A DNA stretch of 37,852 nt from Acidimicrobiales bacterium (GTDB taxonomy: Bacteria > Actinomycetota > Acidimicrobiia > Acidimicrobiales > Poriferisodalaceae): NCBI GenBank assembly GCA_014239555.1, contig JAAZYR010000014.1, positions 1 through 37,852 of the forward strand, written 5' to 3'. Positions 1 through 7,717 of the stretch are shown here, piece after piece. Made by a program: the position numbers and the translations under genes. Under the pieces are notes generated by a model. The model was not told where the DNA came from and ran no database searches. It worked only from the letters and a program-made list of their open reading frames with translations. Numbering within the stretch: the stretch's first letter is position 1; each line of letters starts with the position of its first letter.

Positions 1-1360
1 TTTTGAAGATCCAATCGCTTGCTTCCGTAAGAGTTGAAGCCACCGCTATGAGTTGGTGATCCGAGCGAGTGTTGTCGTCGACAAGGGCAAGATTGTCCAT
101 CCAAGCGCCTTGAACCTCCTCGACCGTGTACCAGATACCCTTCGCAGTTCCGGGAACGTCCTGAGCAATTTTCCCGCATCCGATCTGAGCGTCAGCAACG
201 CGTCCATTTAGTTCCTGGAGCATGCTGTACAGAAGAAGTCGGGTGTCTTCTACGAACCAATCAAACGCGCAAACGGCATGCTGAGCATCGGAGGGTTGGC
301 GGTCCAAGTTGATGAAGGCCATCGGACCGAGGTTGTAGTCGTAAGCCCAGAGGTCTAATTGGGTGTTCGGCGTAGTTAGACCACCGAGGGTGCCGATGGC
401 ATCGCCTTCTGCAAAACTAACTCTGACATCAAGCCTTTCCCAAGCGTCATAGAGTTCAAACGCGCAGTATTCGAATTGCCTAGCGTCGTAGCCGTAGCTG
501 TTGCATCGCTCCTTGGCGCCAGTCGTAGCTGCAACGATCTGATCCGAGACAGTCGATACGTGTCCGAATCGGAGGTCTCGTCCATCACAGACGCTGAATA
601 CCAGACCCCAGTCGCTGTAGGACTCTGTGTCGCCCACTACGTCGTATCTAGTCCTGGTAACCCGGAATAGCGTGAGATCCCCGGGCGAAGAAAGGGCTAC
701 CGCCGGCGAGGCGCCCTCGGTATATCCAGGAAGCACCATGTATACGTGGTCTGTGGGGATCGTGTGTTCAGGAACATTGATGTGGCCCAATGGGACTGTC
801 GCGGCCAGGCTTTCTCCTGGGATTGGAAGTGCTGTTAGTGGTCGTTCGACACAGGGCATTGCTGGCGCGCTCGTCGTGGGAGGTGCACCATGTCTTACCG
901 TGGTGGGAGGTGCGGCTTGCTCTGTCTGGGGACTGAAGTCGTCGAAACAGGGCTCCAAAAGAGACAACTCCTCGGCGGTTGGGTCGGCGGTCATGAACTC
1001 CGTTGCTCGACCGGCACCTACGATCGATGCCGCGCAATCGAAGGGCCTGAAGTCCCCAGACGACAGCATCAGGGTTTTGGCTTTCTGGAACTTCTCGAGG
1101 CTCTCCTGGTACCCAGCATCGACTTGGGCTTGAGTTGTTGAGGTGGTCGAACTTGTCGCGATTGTCGGTGTCACAGTGGTGGTGACGGCTACTGCAGTTG
1201 TTGGCGTTACTGATTCGTCGGGTTCGTCGGATTCGACGGACGTGGTCGGACTGGGCGACGCCGTAGCTGGTTTGGTCGTCTCGTCCGTCGTCGAAGATGG
1301 CGAATTCCCGCAGGCCGCAGCAAAGAGCAGAAAGGCCAGGAGAATAGTGAACTTCCGCAT
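1..1360 (-). CDS. Secreted lipoprotein with M23-peptidase-like domain (cut by left window edge)
   Basis: Reads leftward from ATG at 1360 and is still open at base 1, so the C-terminus is missing; 453 codons are visible. Residues 1-17 are a lipoprotein signal: Arg/Lys start, hydrophobic LLAFLLF, lipobox AAAC with Cys17, so the mature protein should be anchored outside the cell. Residues about 18-77 are a Ser/Thr/Pro-rich acidic linker. The folded part carries GHINVPEHTIPTDHVYM near residue 192, RFGHV near 266 and CGKIAQDVPGTAKG near 395. This order resembles M23-like (LytM fold) proteins, with FGHV in the place of the usual YGHL motif. A complete zinc-ligand set was not identified, so it may be a binding rather than a catalytic protein. 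A TAAGCT box six bases before the ATG suggests a leaderless message. Confidence 0.62.
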   Translation of the reverse strand, partial: MRKFTILLAFLLFAAACGNSPSSTTDETTKPATASPSPTTSVESDEPDESVTPTTAVAVTTTVTPTIATSSTTSTTQAQVDAGYQESLEKFQKAKTLMLSSGDFRPFDCAASIVGAGRATEFMTADPTAEELSLLEPCFDDFSPQTEQAAPPTTVRHGAPPTTSAPAMPCVERPLTALPIPGESLAATVPLGHINVPEHTIPTDHVYMVLPGYTEGASPAVALSSPGDLTLFRVTRTRYDVVGDTESYSDWGLVFSVCDGRDLRFGHVSTVSDQIVAATTGAKERCNSYGYDARQFEYCAFELYDAWERLDVRVSFAEGDAIGTLGGLTTPNTQLDLWAYDYNLGPMAFINLDRQPSDAQHAVCAFDWFVEDTRLLLYSMLQELNGRVADAQIGCGKIAQDVPGTAKGIWYTVEEVQGAWMDNLALVDDNTRSDHQLIAVASTLTEASDWIFK

Positions 1361-1366
1361 CGCCCT

Positions 1367-1372
1367 AGCTTA
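1367..1372 (-). promoter_or_regulatory. -10-like TAAGCT box, leaderless start of the M23-like lipoprotein
   Basis: TAAGCT (TANNNT class) ends six bases before the ATG at 1360, the distance expected if transcription starts at the A of the start codon. No convincing -35 element is seen. Confidence 0.5.
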
Positions 1373-1565
1373 TTAGGCGGTGACATGGCCCGGCGGGCGG
1401 AAAGATGGCCTTGCAACCTGCCCCACAAAGATTGGGTGATTCCGGGAGCGGATCCCGTATCGCCGCGGGTCCAACGACGGACACTGCGTTAGTACTTTCG
1501 CTTAAATACGAGGTGAGACCTCTATGGATGGGTGCCTTGTGGGCGCTTGAACTCCATTGCCTGGG

Positions 1566-2375
1566 TTAGTTGGCGTTGAGAGCTAGGACTTCGGTGAGGA
1601 TCGTGTTGATCTGGTCAGGAGCTTCGTAGGGGCTCCAGTGACCGGCTTTTGTGATGGTGTGGCATTTCGCGTCGGGGCGTGAACTCAAGATCAGATCAAA
1701 GCGGCCGTTGGGGTCGCCGCTGCCGAACGCATCGCGATCGCTGTAGATCGCATGCAATTCTGCGGTCACTTGGCCGATGACGTCGAGGAGCAGCGTTGAC
1801 GATGGGATCGAGCCGGTCTTGAATCGTGTTCGCTCTTGGCCATCAAGGTGAATACCCAGAGCGGTGTCGTCAGCGGTATCTGGATCCGCGAACATGAAAC
1901 GGGTCAACTCATCGCGGGGACCTCCTCGCGTCCCACCCGCTACACGTGCATCGATCCCCAGGCCACCGGCGGAGATGACTATGAGATGTTGAGCGCGTTG
2001 GCCCATTCGGTGCGCAGTCAACCCAGCGACGATGCCACCGAAAGAAAAACCGACGATGTCGAGCTGCTCGTCAACTCCGATCACGGTGTCGACGATTTGG
2101 ACCAACGAGTCTGCAAGGTGCTCCGCGTCAGGAGAACCAGTGAGCGATTCTGAATCTCCAAAGCCTGGAAGATCTGGGACCACCACCCGGTTCCGCTGAG
2201 ACAACTGGTCGATGTTGCGAACCCAATGAGTCCAACAGCCGCTGGCCCCGTGCACCAGAAGGACTACCGGTCCAGCTCCCCAGCTCCGACAAGTAACCGA
2301 CCGGCCGTTGATGTCAATATCGTCGCGATCAGCGATCGTGTCGAGTTGATCAACCATTGACGGAGTGTCATTCAT
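1566..2375 (-). CDS. Alpha/beta-fold hydrolase
   Basis: 269 residues, the usual size for a single-domain alpha/beta hydrolase. The oxyanion-hole HG is at 42-43 (LLVHGASG), the nucleophile elbow GFSFGG puts the nucleophile at Ser111, a candidate catalytic acid is Asp213 in YSDRDAF, and the base is His246 in KAGHWSPYEAP. PDLPGFGDS at 67-75 is typical of the C-C hydrolase/lipase-like branch. It should cleave an ester or C-C bond of a small hydrophobic substrate in the cytoplasm; the substrate cannot be read from sequence. ATG at 2375 is used; an internal ATG at residue 7 is an alternative. It is a single-gene unit facing away from its neighbours. Confidence 0.85.
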   Translation of the reverse strand: MNDTPSMVDQLDTIADRDDIDINGRSVTCRSWGAGPVVLLVHGASGCWTHWVRNIDQLSQRNRVVVPDLPGFGDSESLTGSPDAEHLADSLVQIVDTVIGVDEQLDIVGFSFGGIVAGLTAHRMGQRAQHLIVISAGGLGIDARVAGGTRGGPRDELTRFMFADPDTADDTALGIHLDGQERTRFKTGSIPSSTLLLDVIGQVTAELHAIYSDRDAFGSGDPNGRFDLILSSRPDAKCHTITKAGHWSPYEAPDQINTILTEVLALNAN

Positions 2376-2504
2376 GGCTGGCCGCCTAGCGATCGCTGAA
2401 CGGTGTTGGGATGTTCACCGTCACATCATGCATCAGCTAGACGAGGGGAGATATCGGGAGAAGCGCTTCCAGAAATAGCGAAAGACGCGGACCAGGCCGT
2501 GACC

Positions 2505-2510
2505 TAAGCT
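2505..2510 (+). promoter_or_regulatory. Possible -10 box (TAAGCT) for the DUF5522-type mini-gene
   Basis: TAAGCT lies eight bases before the GTG at 2519. The spacing is one base longer than at the better leaderless candidates in this window, so this is tentative. Confidence 0.3.
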
Positions 2511-2518
2511 CAGTAGTT

Positions 2519-2677
2519 GTGATTTCAGGAGCGGCACGACGAAAACACGACGAAGCTGAAGCTGCTGAGAAGGACTCCTACATCGACCCTGACACCGGGT
2601 TTCAGGTCTTCACCGCTCGGTATCTGAAAAGCAGGGTTTGGTGTTGCAGCACCGGATGTCGTCATTGTCCGTGGTAA
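2519..2677 (+). CDS. DUF5522-type Cys-rich mini-protein (52 aa)
   Basis: GTG at 2519 to TAA at 2675-2677 encodes 52 residues. The N-terminal half is charged (RRKHDEAEAAEKD); the C-terminal half reads YIDPDTGFQVFTARYLKSR and then CCSTGCRHCPW. The Asp-Pro-x-Thr-Gly, VFT and terminal CCxxGCRHCP pattern is what I recall for the DUF5522 family of actinobacterial mini-proteins, whose function is unknown. The four C-terminal cysteines plus His49 could bind a metal. It is usually longer at the N-terminus in relatives, so an upstream start in another context cannot be excluded, although no in-frame ATG/GTG/TTG precedes GTG 2519 closely. Its shortness makes it easy to miss. Confidence 0.68.
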   Translation: MISGAARRKHDEAEAAEKDSYIDPDTGFQVFTARYLKSRVWCCSTGCRHCPW

Positions 2678-2870
2678 CAAAACGCTAAACGACCACCCTG
2701 GAAAGCGGCCCATTGTTCGACGGGGTCACCAAGACTTTTTTGTGTGGGAGAGATCATCCTTGGCTCTTTCCTAATTCATCGTGCCGAGGTTTAGGTGCGT
2801 TTCAGGGTCTCAGCTTTTGTGTGCGCTAAGGCTTCTAAAGAAAGGGTGAGGGAGTGTGAAGGTTCTCCGT

Positions 2871-2892
2871 TAGTATTTAGTACTAAATACTA
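2871..2892. promoter_or_regulatory. 22-bp perfect palindrome, probable operator of the fasciclin gene
   Basis: The 22 bases 2871-2892 are self-complementary without a gap; each half contains AGTATTTAG / CTAAATACT. It ends 17 bases before the ATG at 2910. A -10-like TACTAT (2888-2893) lies inside the right half, so a dimeric regulator bound here would block RNA polymerase. In RNA it could instead form a short 5' hairpin. The regulator family is not assigned. Confidence 0.65.
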
Positions 2893-2909
2893 TTACAACA
2901 GGAGTAATC

Positions 2910-3455
2910 ATGAAATTGTTGCGCCGCAGTCTTATAGGTGTGGCCCTAGTTGCGTTAGTCGCAACGGGATGCGCTGCCGATGAGTCTGATGCCGAGCCGG
3001 TTGAGGAATCAGCGCCCAGCGACGTTGAGGAATCAGCACCCAGCGACATCGTCGATGTAGCCATAGCCGCAGAGCAATTCCCGACCCTCGTGGCAGCTTT
3101 ACAAGCCGCTGGCCTCGTCGACACTTTGAAAGGCGAAGGACCGTTCACTGTCTTTGCTCCAACTGAGGAGGCTTTCGCAAATGCGTTGGCAGCTCTCGGT
3201 ATAAGCGCTGAGGACCTCCTCGCCGACACAGAAACCCTCACCTCCATTCTCACCTACCACGTAATTCCCGGAGCGGTTATGAGCTCCGATCTGATAGGAG
3301 CCAGTGACATTTCTGTAGCGACAGTCAACGGGGCAGAAGTGACCGTTAACGAAAGCATGGGAACCGTAACCATCAACAACGCAAACGTCGTGGCCGCTGA
3401 CATCGAAGCCTCTAACGGAGTGATTCACGTCATCGACGCAGTCCTACTTCCGTGA
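2910..3455 (+). CDS. Fasciclin-domain lipoprotein
   Basis: 181 residues with a strong ribosome site (AGGAG, seven bases before ATG). Residues 1-21 form a lipoprotein signal with lipobox ATGC and lipidated Cys21. A short acidic linker contains the heptad EESAPSD twice (32-38 and 40-46). One fasciclin (FAS1) domain follows: [17 protein letters not shown] (H1 motif, about 81-97), the YHVIPG strand, and the H2-like [11 protein letters not shown] at the C-terminus. Such proteins act as surface adhesion or small-ligand-binding modules. The gene stands alone between a palindromic operator and a strong hairpin terminator. Confidence 0.93.
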   Translation: MKLLRRSLIGVALVALVATGCAADESDAEPVEESAPSDVEESAPSDIVDVAIAAEQFPTLVAALQAAGLVDTLKGEGPFTVFAPTEEAFANALAALGISAEDLLADTETLTSILTYHVIPGAVMSSDLIGASDISVATVNGAEVTVNESMGTVTINNANVVAADIEASNGVIHVIDAVLLP

Positions 3456-3502
3456 TCATCGACGGTCAAAACTAATCATTTATCCAGTCTGAATGAATTC
3501 CA

Positions 3503-3528
3503 AGAGGCCGCCCTTCGGGGCGGCCTCT
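3503..3528 (+). terminator. Hairpin terminator after the fasciclin gene
   Basis: An 11-bp perfect stem (AGAGGCCGCCC / its complement) closes a TTCG tetraloop 48 bases after the stop codon. There is no long T-run behind it. The stem core GGCCGCCC recurs in the terminators of the DABB genes at 9-11 kb. Confidence 0.78.
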
Positions 3529-3707
3529 GACTGTTCAACCCTCATTGTTCTTTACGCCTTCGTTCGTCGCACCACTATAGAAATTGGTTTCGACAGGACA
3601 GCCATAGCTGTTTGTGACTTCATCGGGAATCGCAAGACGTCGAGTTGAGCGCTTTGGTGACGTGTGGATCTAGGTGTACTCACCAGCCCCGGTTCGGACC
3701 AACACGT

Positions 3708-3713
3708 TAAGTT
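3708..3713 (+). promoter_or_regulatory. -10-like TAAGTT box, leaderless start of the NTF2-like gene
   Basis: TAAGTT ends seven bases before the ATG at 3721. This supports that ATG over the upstream in-frame GTG at 3664. Confidence 0.5.
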
Positions 3714-3720
3714 GCCCTAT

Positions 3721-4113
3721 ATGGACATGACGGATGAGCGAAGGGCAGGACTAGAGGCGGAGATCGAAGCCTTCATGGCCCGATACAACGCGGCCTTCAC
3801 TGGCGGCACCCGCGACGATCTGCAGGCGCTGGTGCACTTGCCGGTGATTTATGTGTCTGAGACCGAGGCACAGGTACGCGAGCAGTACCCCTTCGACCCG
3901 GAGCGCATGCGTGAGGCCACCGGATTCCACCATCCAGAGACCGAAACCCGGATCGTCCACCTCGAAGAAACACGCGCACATTTGACGATCGAGGGCACAC
4001 GTCACCGCGAGGACGGTTCGATCATCGAATCGATCGACAGCTTCTACATCCTCCACAAACGCGACGGCGAGTGGGGCGTGTCTGTGTTCTCAGGTATTAG
4101 GGGCGCTCGATAG
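3721..4113 (+). CDS. NTF2-like (SnoaL/DUF4440-type) protein
   Basis: 130 residues from ATG 3721. The sequence has the NTF2-like order: an N-terminal helix (EAEIEAFMARYNAAF), GGTRDDLQALVHLPVIYV, a helix, then strands ending IESIDSFYILHKRDGEW and a final strand with VFSGI. The cone-shaped fold binds small hydrophobic ligands and serves as isomerase, cyclase or dimerisation module; the reaction cannot be predicted. An in-frame GTG at 3664 would add 19 residues without recognisable similarity. It converges on the FMN-reductase gene with only 12 bases between the stops. Confidence 0.72.
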   Translation: MDMTDERRAGLEAEIEAFMARYNAAFTGGTRDDLQALVHLPVIYVSETEAQVREQYPFDPERMREATGFHHPETETRIVHLEETRAHLTIEGTRHREDGSIIESIDSFYILHKRDGEWGVSVFSGIRGAR

Positions 4114-4125
4114 GAACCCGTTATT

Positions 4126-4671
4126 TCACGGTTTGAAGTGTCTGGTGAATTGGAGTAAATCGTCGAGCCAGTCGTATAGGTCGATCGTTGCGTCATCACC
4201 CAGATCTGTTTCGCCCGAATCTTGGACGACGGGGATGCGCAACGTTGTGGGGTAAAGCCGATCGGTGAGATCTCCACATTTGCGAACTAGATTCTCGCAG
4301 ACGTTTTCGCCATCCTGAGAGGGTGGCCCAACGCTGGCGACGGCTACAAAACGGTCAATAAGACAGCCATCTCCCATAGGTGGAGAAAGCCAGTTAATGG
4401 CATTCTCGAGAGCTCCGGGGATGCCGTGGCTGTGTTCGGGGGTGAAAATGATAATGAGTTCGCTGTTCAAGACATCGTTTTGGAGTGCAGTCACAGAGGC
4501 GGACTCCACCCCTTCAACGTCTTCGTTAAACAGAGGAAGGCTTTCTAAATCAGGCCACAGAATCGTGCACATATAATCGAGATATTCGGCGGCGCACAAC
4601 GCTGCGGTTCTACTTAGCGAGCTAGCGCTAAGGCTTCCCAACAAAAGGGTGCAACCAGGTCGGTCATCCAT
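4126..4671 (-). CDS. NAD(P)H-dependent FMN reductase-like flavoprotein
   Basis: 181 residues from ATG 4671. The flavodoxin-like fold is visible: LLLGSLSASSLSRTAA (phosphate-binding loop of FMN reductases, near 8-23), DLESLPLFNEDVEG, and IIFTPEHSHGIPGALENAIN, the flavin-contacting loop typical of the NADPH_dep_FMN_red family. Expected role: reduction of FMN or a quinone/azo substrate with NAD(P)H in the cytoplasm; it could supply reduced flavin to a monooxygenase. A TTG at 4689 in the same frame would add six residues, but a TACTGT box placed seven bases before ATG 4671 favours the shorter form. Confidence 0.82.
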   Translation of the reverse strand: MDDRPGCTLLLGSLSASSLSRTAALCAAEYLDYMCTILWPDLESLPLFNEDVEGVESASVTALQNDVLNSELIIIFTPEHSHGIPGALENAINWLSPPMGDGCLIDRFVAVASVGPPSQDGENVCENLVRKCGDLTDRLYPTTLRIPVVQDSGETDLGDDATIDLYDWLDDLLQFTRHFKP

Positions 4672-4678
4672 TCCAACG

Positions 4679-4684
4679 ACAGTA
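4679..4684 (-). promoter_or_regulatory. -10-like TACTGT box, leaderless start of the FMN reductase
   Basis: TACTGT ends seven bases before ATG 4671 on the minus strand. The same hexamer with the same spacing precedes the small lipoprotein gene at 20855. Confidence 0.48.
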
Positions 4685-4809
4685 ATCAACGCCTCGAGAC
4701 TCTGTTGTTGAAGACCAGTGTCTCCTCAAGGAGATCGGACGCTCTTCCACCGAAATACAAACGAGGTCGGTAACGCCAGAGCGACGGACTCCGTGTCACC
4801 CATATTCTG

Positions 4810-4839
4810 CGGGTTGGCTACAACCCGGCTCACAAGAGC
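4810..4839. other. Two adjacent small hairpins in the divergent control region
   Basis: CGGGTTG-GCTA-CAACCCG (7-bp stem, 4810-4827) is followed at once by GCTC-ACAA-GAGC (4828-4839). They lie between the leftward FMN reductase and the rightward LigB operon, about 45 bases before the leader ORF, and could be regulator sites. No coding potential was seen in 4690-4884. Confidence 0.35.
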
Positions 4840-4872
4840 TGATTAGCGTCTTAGGGTTGAACCTGTACTGAT

Positions 4873-4878
4873 TAAATT
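4873..4878 (+). promoter_or_regulatory. -10-like TAAATT box before the LigB-operon leader ORF
   Basis: TAAATT ends six bases before the ATG at 4885, so the message would begin at the leader ORF itself. A TTGAAC at 4857-4862 is too close (10-base gap) to be its -35. Confidence 0.5.
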
Positions 4879-4884
4879 ATTCGG

Positions 4885-4965
4885 ATGGCGGACGGGGACG
4901 ATGATTACGACATCGGTTACATCGCCAAAGGCAGCAGCACGCGAACCATCGAAGGCAAGGGCTAA
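4885..4965 (+). CDS. 26-aa leader ORF in front of the LigB gene
   Basis: ATG 4885 to TAA 4963-4965. The peptide begins MADGDDDYDIGYIAKGSS, acidic at the start and Gly/Ser/Lys-rich at the end, and matches no family I know. Two facts support translation: a TANNNT box at leaderless spacing and a stop only two bases before the LigB ATG. The ribosome site of LigB (AAGGCAAGGG) lies inside the last codons of this ORF, so ribosomes passing through it would control access to LigB. It could be a regulatory leader peptide, a tiny accessory subunit, or chance. Confidence 0.42.
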   Translation: MADGDDDYDIGYIAKGSSTRTIEGKG

Positions 4966-4967
4966 CC

Positions 4968-5819
4968 ATGGCTGACATCGTTCTTTCGGTCGCAGCCAGT
5001 CACGCTCCGGGTCTGGCTGGGTTGTACTCCGGCGCTCCCGAGGACACCAAAGCCGAGGTCGACAAGATGTACGGGACCATGGGTGCGGAAATCGCGGCTG
5101 CGGATCTCGACGTCCTGATTCTCGTCGGCAACGACCATTTGGCCAACTCCAGAGTCCTTGAGTATCCGGACTTCCTCGTCGGTATGGCTGAAGAACATAC
5201 GGGACCATACGAGTGGTTCAAGCCCTGGTTGAACTGCCGGGACTACACCCTGGAAGGTCGCCCCGAGGTTGCTGAAGCGCTGATTTCGGGAATGGCCCGC
5301 CGAGGCGTCCAGTTTTTCGGTCGCCGTGAGAATCTCCGCTACGACGACAACCTGTCTATTCCGACGGTGCTGTGCGACTTCGACACCCACGATGTGCCCG
5401 TCGTCCCCATTTTGATGAACTGCAACGTGCCGCCGATACCTGATCAGCGACAGTGCTACGCCGTTGGAGAGGCGCTCGGCGACATCATCCGAAATGACCT
5501 TCCGAACGGTATGCGAGTGGGTCTGTTCGGGTCCGGGGGCCTCTCGCATGAACCTGGCGGGAAGCGTTACTTCTTCATTGACGAGGAATTCGACCATTGG
5601 TTTCTGGGCATGCTTGAAGAAGGTGATCACGACAAGCTGTTGAATGAGGCAACGCCTGAACGTATGGAGGAATCAGGGGCCTGGGGAACGGCTGAGCTGT
5701 TCGCCTGGTTCGTGGTCCTCGGCGCAATAGGCCACCAGCCGTGTACTCGACTTGGCTACACGGCCTACGACAACTTCAAGTGCGGTGTCGGTGCCGTTCG
5801 CTGGCAGATGGGAAGCTGA
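4968..5819 (+). CDS. Class III (LigB-type) extradiol ring-cleavage dioxygenase, catalytic subunit
   Basis: 283 residues. Iron ligands can be placed by analogy with LigB of protocatechuate 4,5-dioxygenase: His12 (AASHAPG), His57 (GNDHLAN) and Glu243 (GTAELFAWF); the catalytic base is His194 (GGLSHEPGG). The enzyme should open a catechol-type ring next to the diol using Fe(II) and O2. The substrate (protocatechuate, gallate or another catechol) is not determined. It overlaps the LigA-type gene by one base (stop TGA and start ATG share the A at 5819), the classic arrangement of a two-subunit enzyme, though here the large subunit comes first, opposite to ligA-ligB in Sphingobium. Confidence 0.88.
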   Translation: MADIVLSVAASHAPGLAGLYSGAPEDTKAEVDKMYGTMGAEIAAADLDVLILVGNDHLANSRVLEYPDFLVGMAEEHTGPYEWFKPWLNCRDYTLEGRPEVAEALISGMARRGVQFFGRRENLRYDDNLSIPTVLCDFDTHDVPVVPILMNCNVPPIPDQRQCYAVGEALGDIIRNDLPNGMRVGLFGSGGLSHEPGGKRYFFIDEEFDHWFLGMLEEGDHDKLLNEATPERMEESGAWGTAELFAWFVVLGAIGHQPCTRLGYTAYDNFKCGVGAVRWQMGS

Positions 5820-6142
5820 TGGCCTTCGAACAGGTTGACAAGACATTGGTGACGCATGACCTGGTGCAAGATCTCAAATGGGATGCTGGGCTTCGCGCCC
5901 AGTTCGAGGCTGATCAGACCTCTGTCCTTGACCGTTACGCCCTGAAACCTGAGGAGCGAACGGCCATCGAAACTGGCGACTTTCACAAGCTTTACGAAAT
6001 GGGACTACACCCATACCTGGGTGGCCAGTTGGCCCGGCTGATATACGGCAATGCGGCAGGACCCGATGCGACGAGGGCGGTTAATCGGTTGATCGCCTCG
6101 CTGACGGGGGAGGAACGCCCTGACGATCGCACCACAACCTGA
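5819..6142 (+). CDS. LigA-type small subunit of the extradiol dioxygenase
   Basis: 107 residues, all helical in appearance. The conserved core KLYEMGLHPYLGGQLARLIYG (about 60-80) is typical of the LigA domain, which caps the LigB active site. The start ATG at 5819 shares a base with the stop of the catalytic-subunit gene, so translation is coupled. Being a stand-alone subunit, it indicates a LigAB-type alpha2beta2 dioxygenase rather than an uncoupled MhpB-type enzyme. Confidence 0.88.
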   Translation: MAFEQVDKTLVTHDLVQDLKWDAGLRAQFEADQTSVLDRYALKPEERTAIETGDFHKLYEMGLHPYLGGQLARLIYGNAAGPDATRAVNRLIASLTGEERPDDRTTT

Positions 6143-6191
6143 CCCGATGCAGCCGCTCCGCTGACCCCCGGGCCGCGGGCAGAAGCAATCA

Positions 6192-7115
6192 ATGGTCGAC
6201 ATCGGTCAGAATGGGGCGATGCTCCTGCACCCTGAGATTGAGGCCATCACTGCTTCCATGCCCGTCCACAGTTTCCCGGAGATGGACGTCGACGAGGCAC
6301 GCCACGCCCACGCCGCCGGCGCGGCGGGGCGCCCGAAGGGCCCGGACATGGCTGATGTCAGCGAGTTCGTCATCGGTGGCTGCGAAGTGACGCGTCTCCG
6401 ACCGAAGAATGCGAACGGTTCGGCTGTCGTGTTTTTCCACGGCGGTGGCTGGGTGCTCGGAAGCCGAGCAACGCACGACGGTCCGTGTCGTCACCTCGCA
6501 GCCCGATCGGCCGCCACGGTATTCAACGTCGAGTATCGGTTAGCCCCCGAACACCCCTTCCCAGCAGCCCACGATGACGCGGTCGAAGTAACTCGGGCGT
6601 TGCTGTCTGGAGCGGACGACTCCATCGACGGCTCGCGCGTAGCGGTCGCCGGCGATTCCGCTGGTGGCAACCTTGCTGTGGTCGCGGCATTAGCACTGCG
6701 CGACGCGGCGGCTACCCCTGCCGCACTTTTGTTGGTCTACCCTGCCGTCGACGCCACGATGAGTACCCCCAGCTACCTCGAGTTCGCGGACGGCCCGTTT
6801 CTAACGGCCAGCGACATGGCCTGGTTTTATGACACCTACGCCCAGGGGACGGATCCGAGGGACCAGCGGCTCTCTCCAGCGTGGGCGGCGAAGCTCGATG
6901 GATTACCTTCGACGCTCATCATCACCGCCTCACACGATGTTTTGCGAGATGAGGGCGAAGAGTTCGCGAGGGCGATGGCGGCCGCTGGTTGCGACGCGAG
7001 TGCCTCTCGACACGTTGGGGCGACGCACGGTTTCTTCGGCTGGAGCCACGTCGCTGCGCCCAGTCGCTCAGCCATGACGCTCGCAGCTGGTTGGCTGTCG
7101 GAGACCCTCAGCTAA
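6192..7115 (+). CDS. HSL-type (family IV) esterase/lipase
   Basis: 307 residues. Signature motifs are complete: HGGGW at 83-87 (oxyanion hole), GDSAGGN with nucleophile Ser156, HDVLRDEG with acid Asp249, and GATHGF with base His279. Members hydrolyse short acyl or aromatic esters. The gene begins 49 bases after the LigA stop on the same strand, so it is probably the third gene of the ring-cleavage operon and may release a catechol from an ester before cleavage or act on a lactone product; both are inference. An internal ATG at 6219 is an alternative start. Confidence 0.9.
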   Translation: MVDIGQNGAMLLHPEIEAITASMPVHSFPEMDVDEARHAHAAGAAGRPKGPDMADVSEFVIGGCEVTRLRPKNANGSAVVFFHGGGWVLGSRATHDGPCRHLAARSAATVFNVEYRLAPEHPFPAAHDDAVEVTRALLSGADDSIDGSRVAVAGDSAGGNLAVVAALALRDAAATPAALLLVYPAVDATMSTPSYLEFADGPFLTASDMAWFYDTYAQGTDPRDQRLSPAWAAKLDGLPSTLIITASHDVLRDEGEEFARAMAAAGCDASASRHVGATHGFFGWSHVAAPSRSAMTLAAGWLSETLS

Positions 7116-7273
7116 CGCCAAGCTTCGCGCCATTCGGTCGTGGCATGTGTTCCCCTCAGCTAGATAACTGTGTGGCAAGCGGTCGCTAAACGTGAAGTGG
7201 CGGCGGGAGTCGCTTGGCTGTCGGTGCTTAATTTGTTCTTCGGTCTCCTGATTTTGGTGGTTTGGGACGGGTG

Positions 7274-7279
7274 TAACTT
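7274..7279 (+). promoter_or_regulatory. -10-like TAACTT box, leaderless GTG start of the YjbR-like gene
   Basis: TAACTT ends seven bases before the GTG at 7287, at the point where similarity to the YjbR family begins. Confidence 0.5.
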
Positions 7280-7286
7280 CTCAACG

Positions 7287-7700
7287 GTGAACCGTGAACG
7301 TTTGTATGAGACCTGCCTTGCTCAACCCGAAGCAGTGGAAGAGCATCCGTTCGGACCTGACTTAACTGTGTTCAAAGTGGCCCAGAAAGTGTTTGTGATC
7401 GCCACAGCACATGGCGACCTCACTGTGAACGTGAAATGTGACCCCGAAGTCGCTGAAACGCTGCGCGGCACGTACGGGTCTGTGCGGGCTATGAGTGTTT
7501 GGCCCAAACACTGGAACTGGGTTGATGTAAGTGCCGGAGAGGTAGCTGACACCGAACTTGAACAGTGGGTCGAGGATTCCTATGACCTTGTTGTCGACAA
7601 GCTTCCCCAAGTTCACAAATTGCGCCTACAAGGGGAGGTTCGCTCGTTGCTGAACCCAATGATGGATCAGTTAGACCCACCACATGAATCTATGCGTTGA
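7287..7700 (+). CDS. YjbR/MmcQ-family (CyaY-like fold) protein
   Basis: 137 residues from GTG 7287. Family landmarks are present: VEEHPFGPDLTVFKVAQKV, a glycine-turn strand, LTVNVKCDPEVAETLRGTY, then PKHWNWVDVS and a C-terminal helix DSYDLVVDKLP. The family is often annotated as MmcQ/YjbR DNA-binding protein; its true role is poorly known. An in-frame GTG at 7170 would add 39 residues with a membrane-like stretch (LFFGLLILVVW) absent from the family, so the later start is preferred. It converges on the MFS gene with 17 bases between stops. Confidence 0.83.
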   Translation: MNRERLYETCLAQPEAVEEHPFGPDLTVFKVAQKVFVIATAHGDLTVNVKCDPEVAETLRGTYGSVRAMSVWPKHWNWVDVSAGEVADTELEQWVEDSYDLVVDKLPQVHKLRLQGEVRSLLNPMMDQLDPPHESMR

Positions 7701-7717
7701 GGCTGGCGGGACTTGTG

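Noticed and set aside
1384..1491. 35-codon frame starting ATGGCCCGGCGG
   Set aside because: No family similarity; its leader overlaps the promoter of the leftward lipoprotein, and an open frame this short is expected by chance.
7170..7286. Membrane-anchored form of the YjbR-like protein
   Set aside because: The hydrophobic segment lies upstream of the family domain and of a well-placed -10 box, so it is most likely untranslated.
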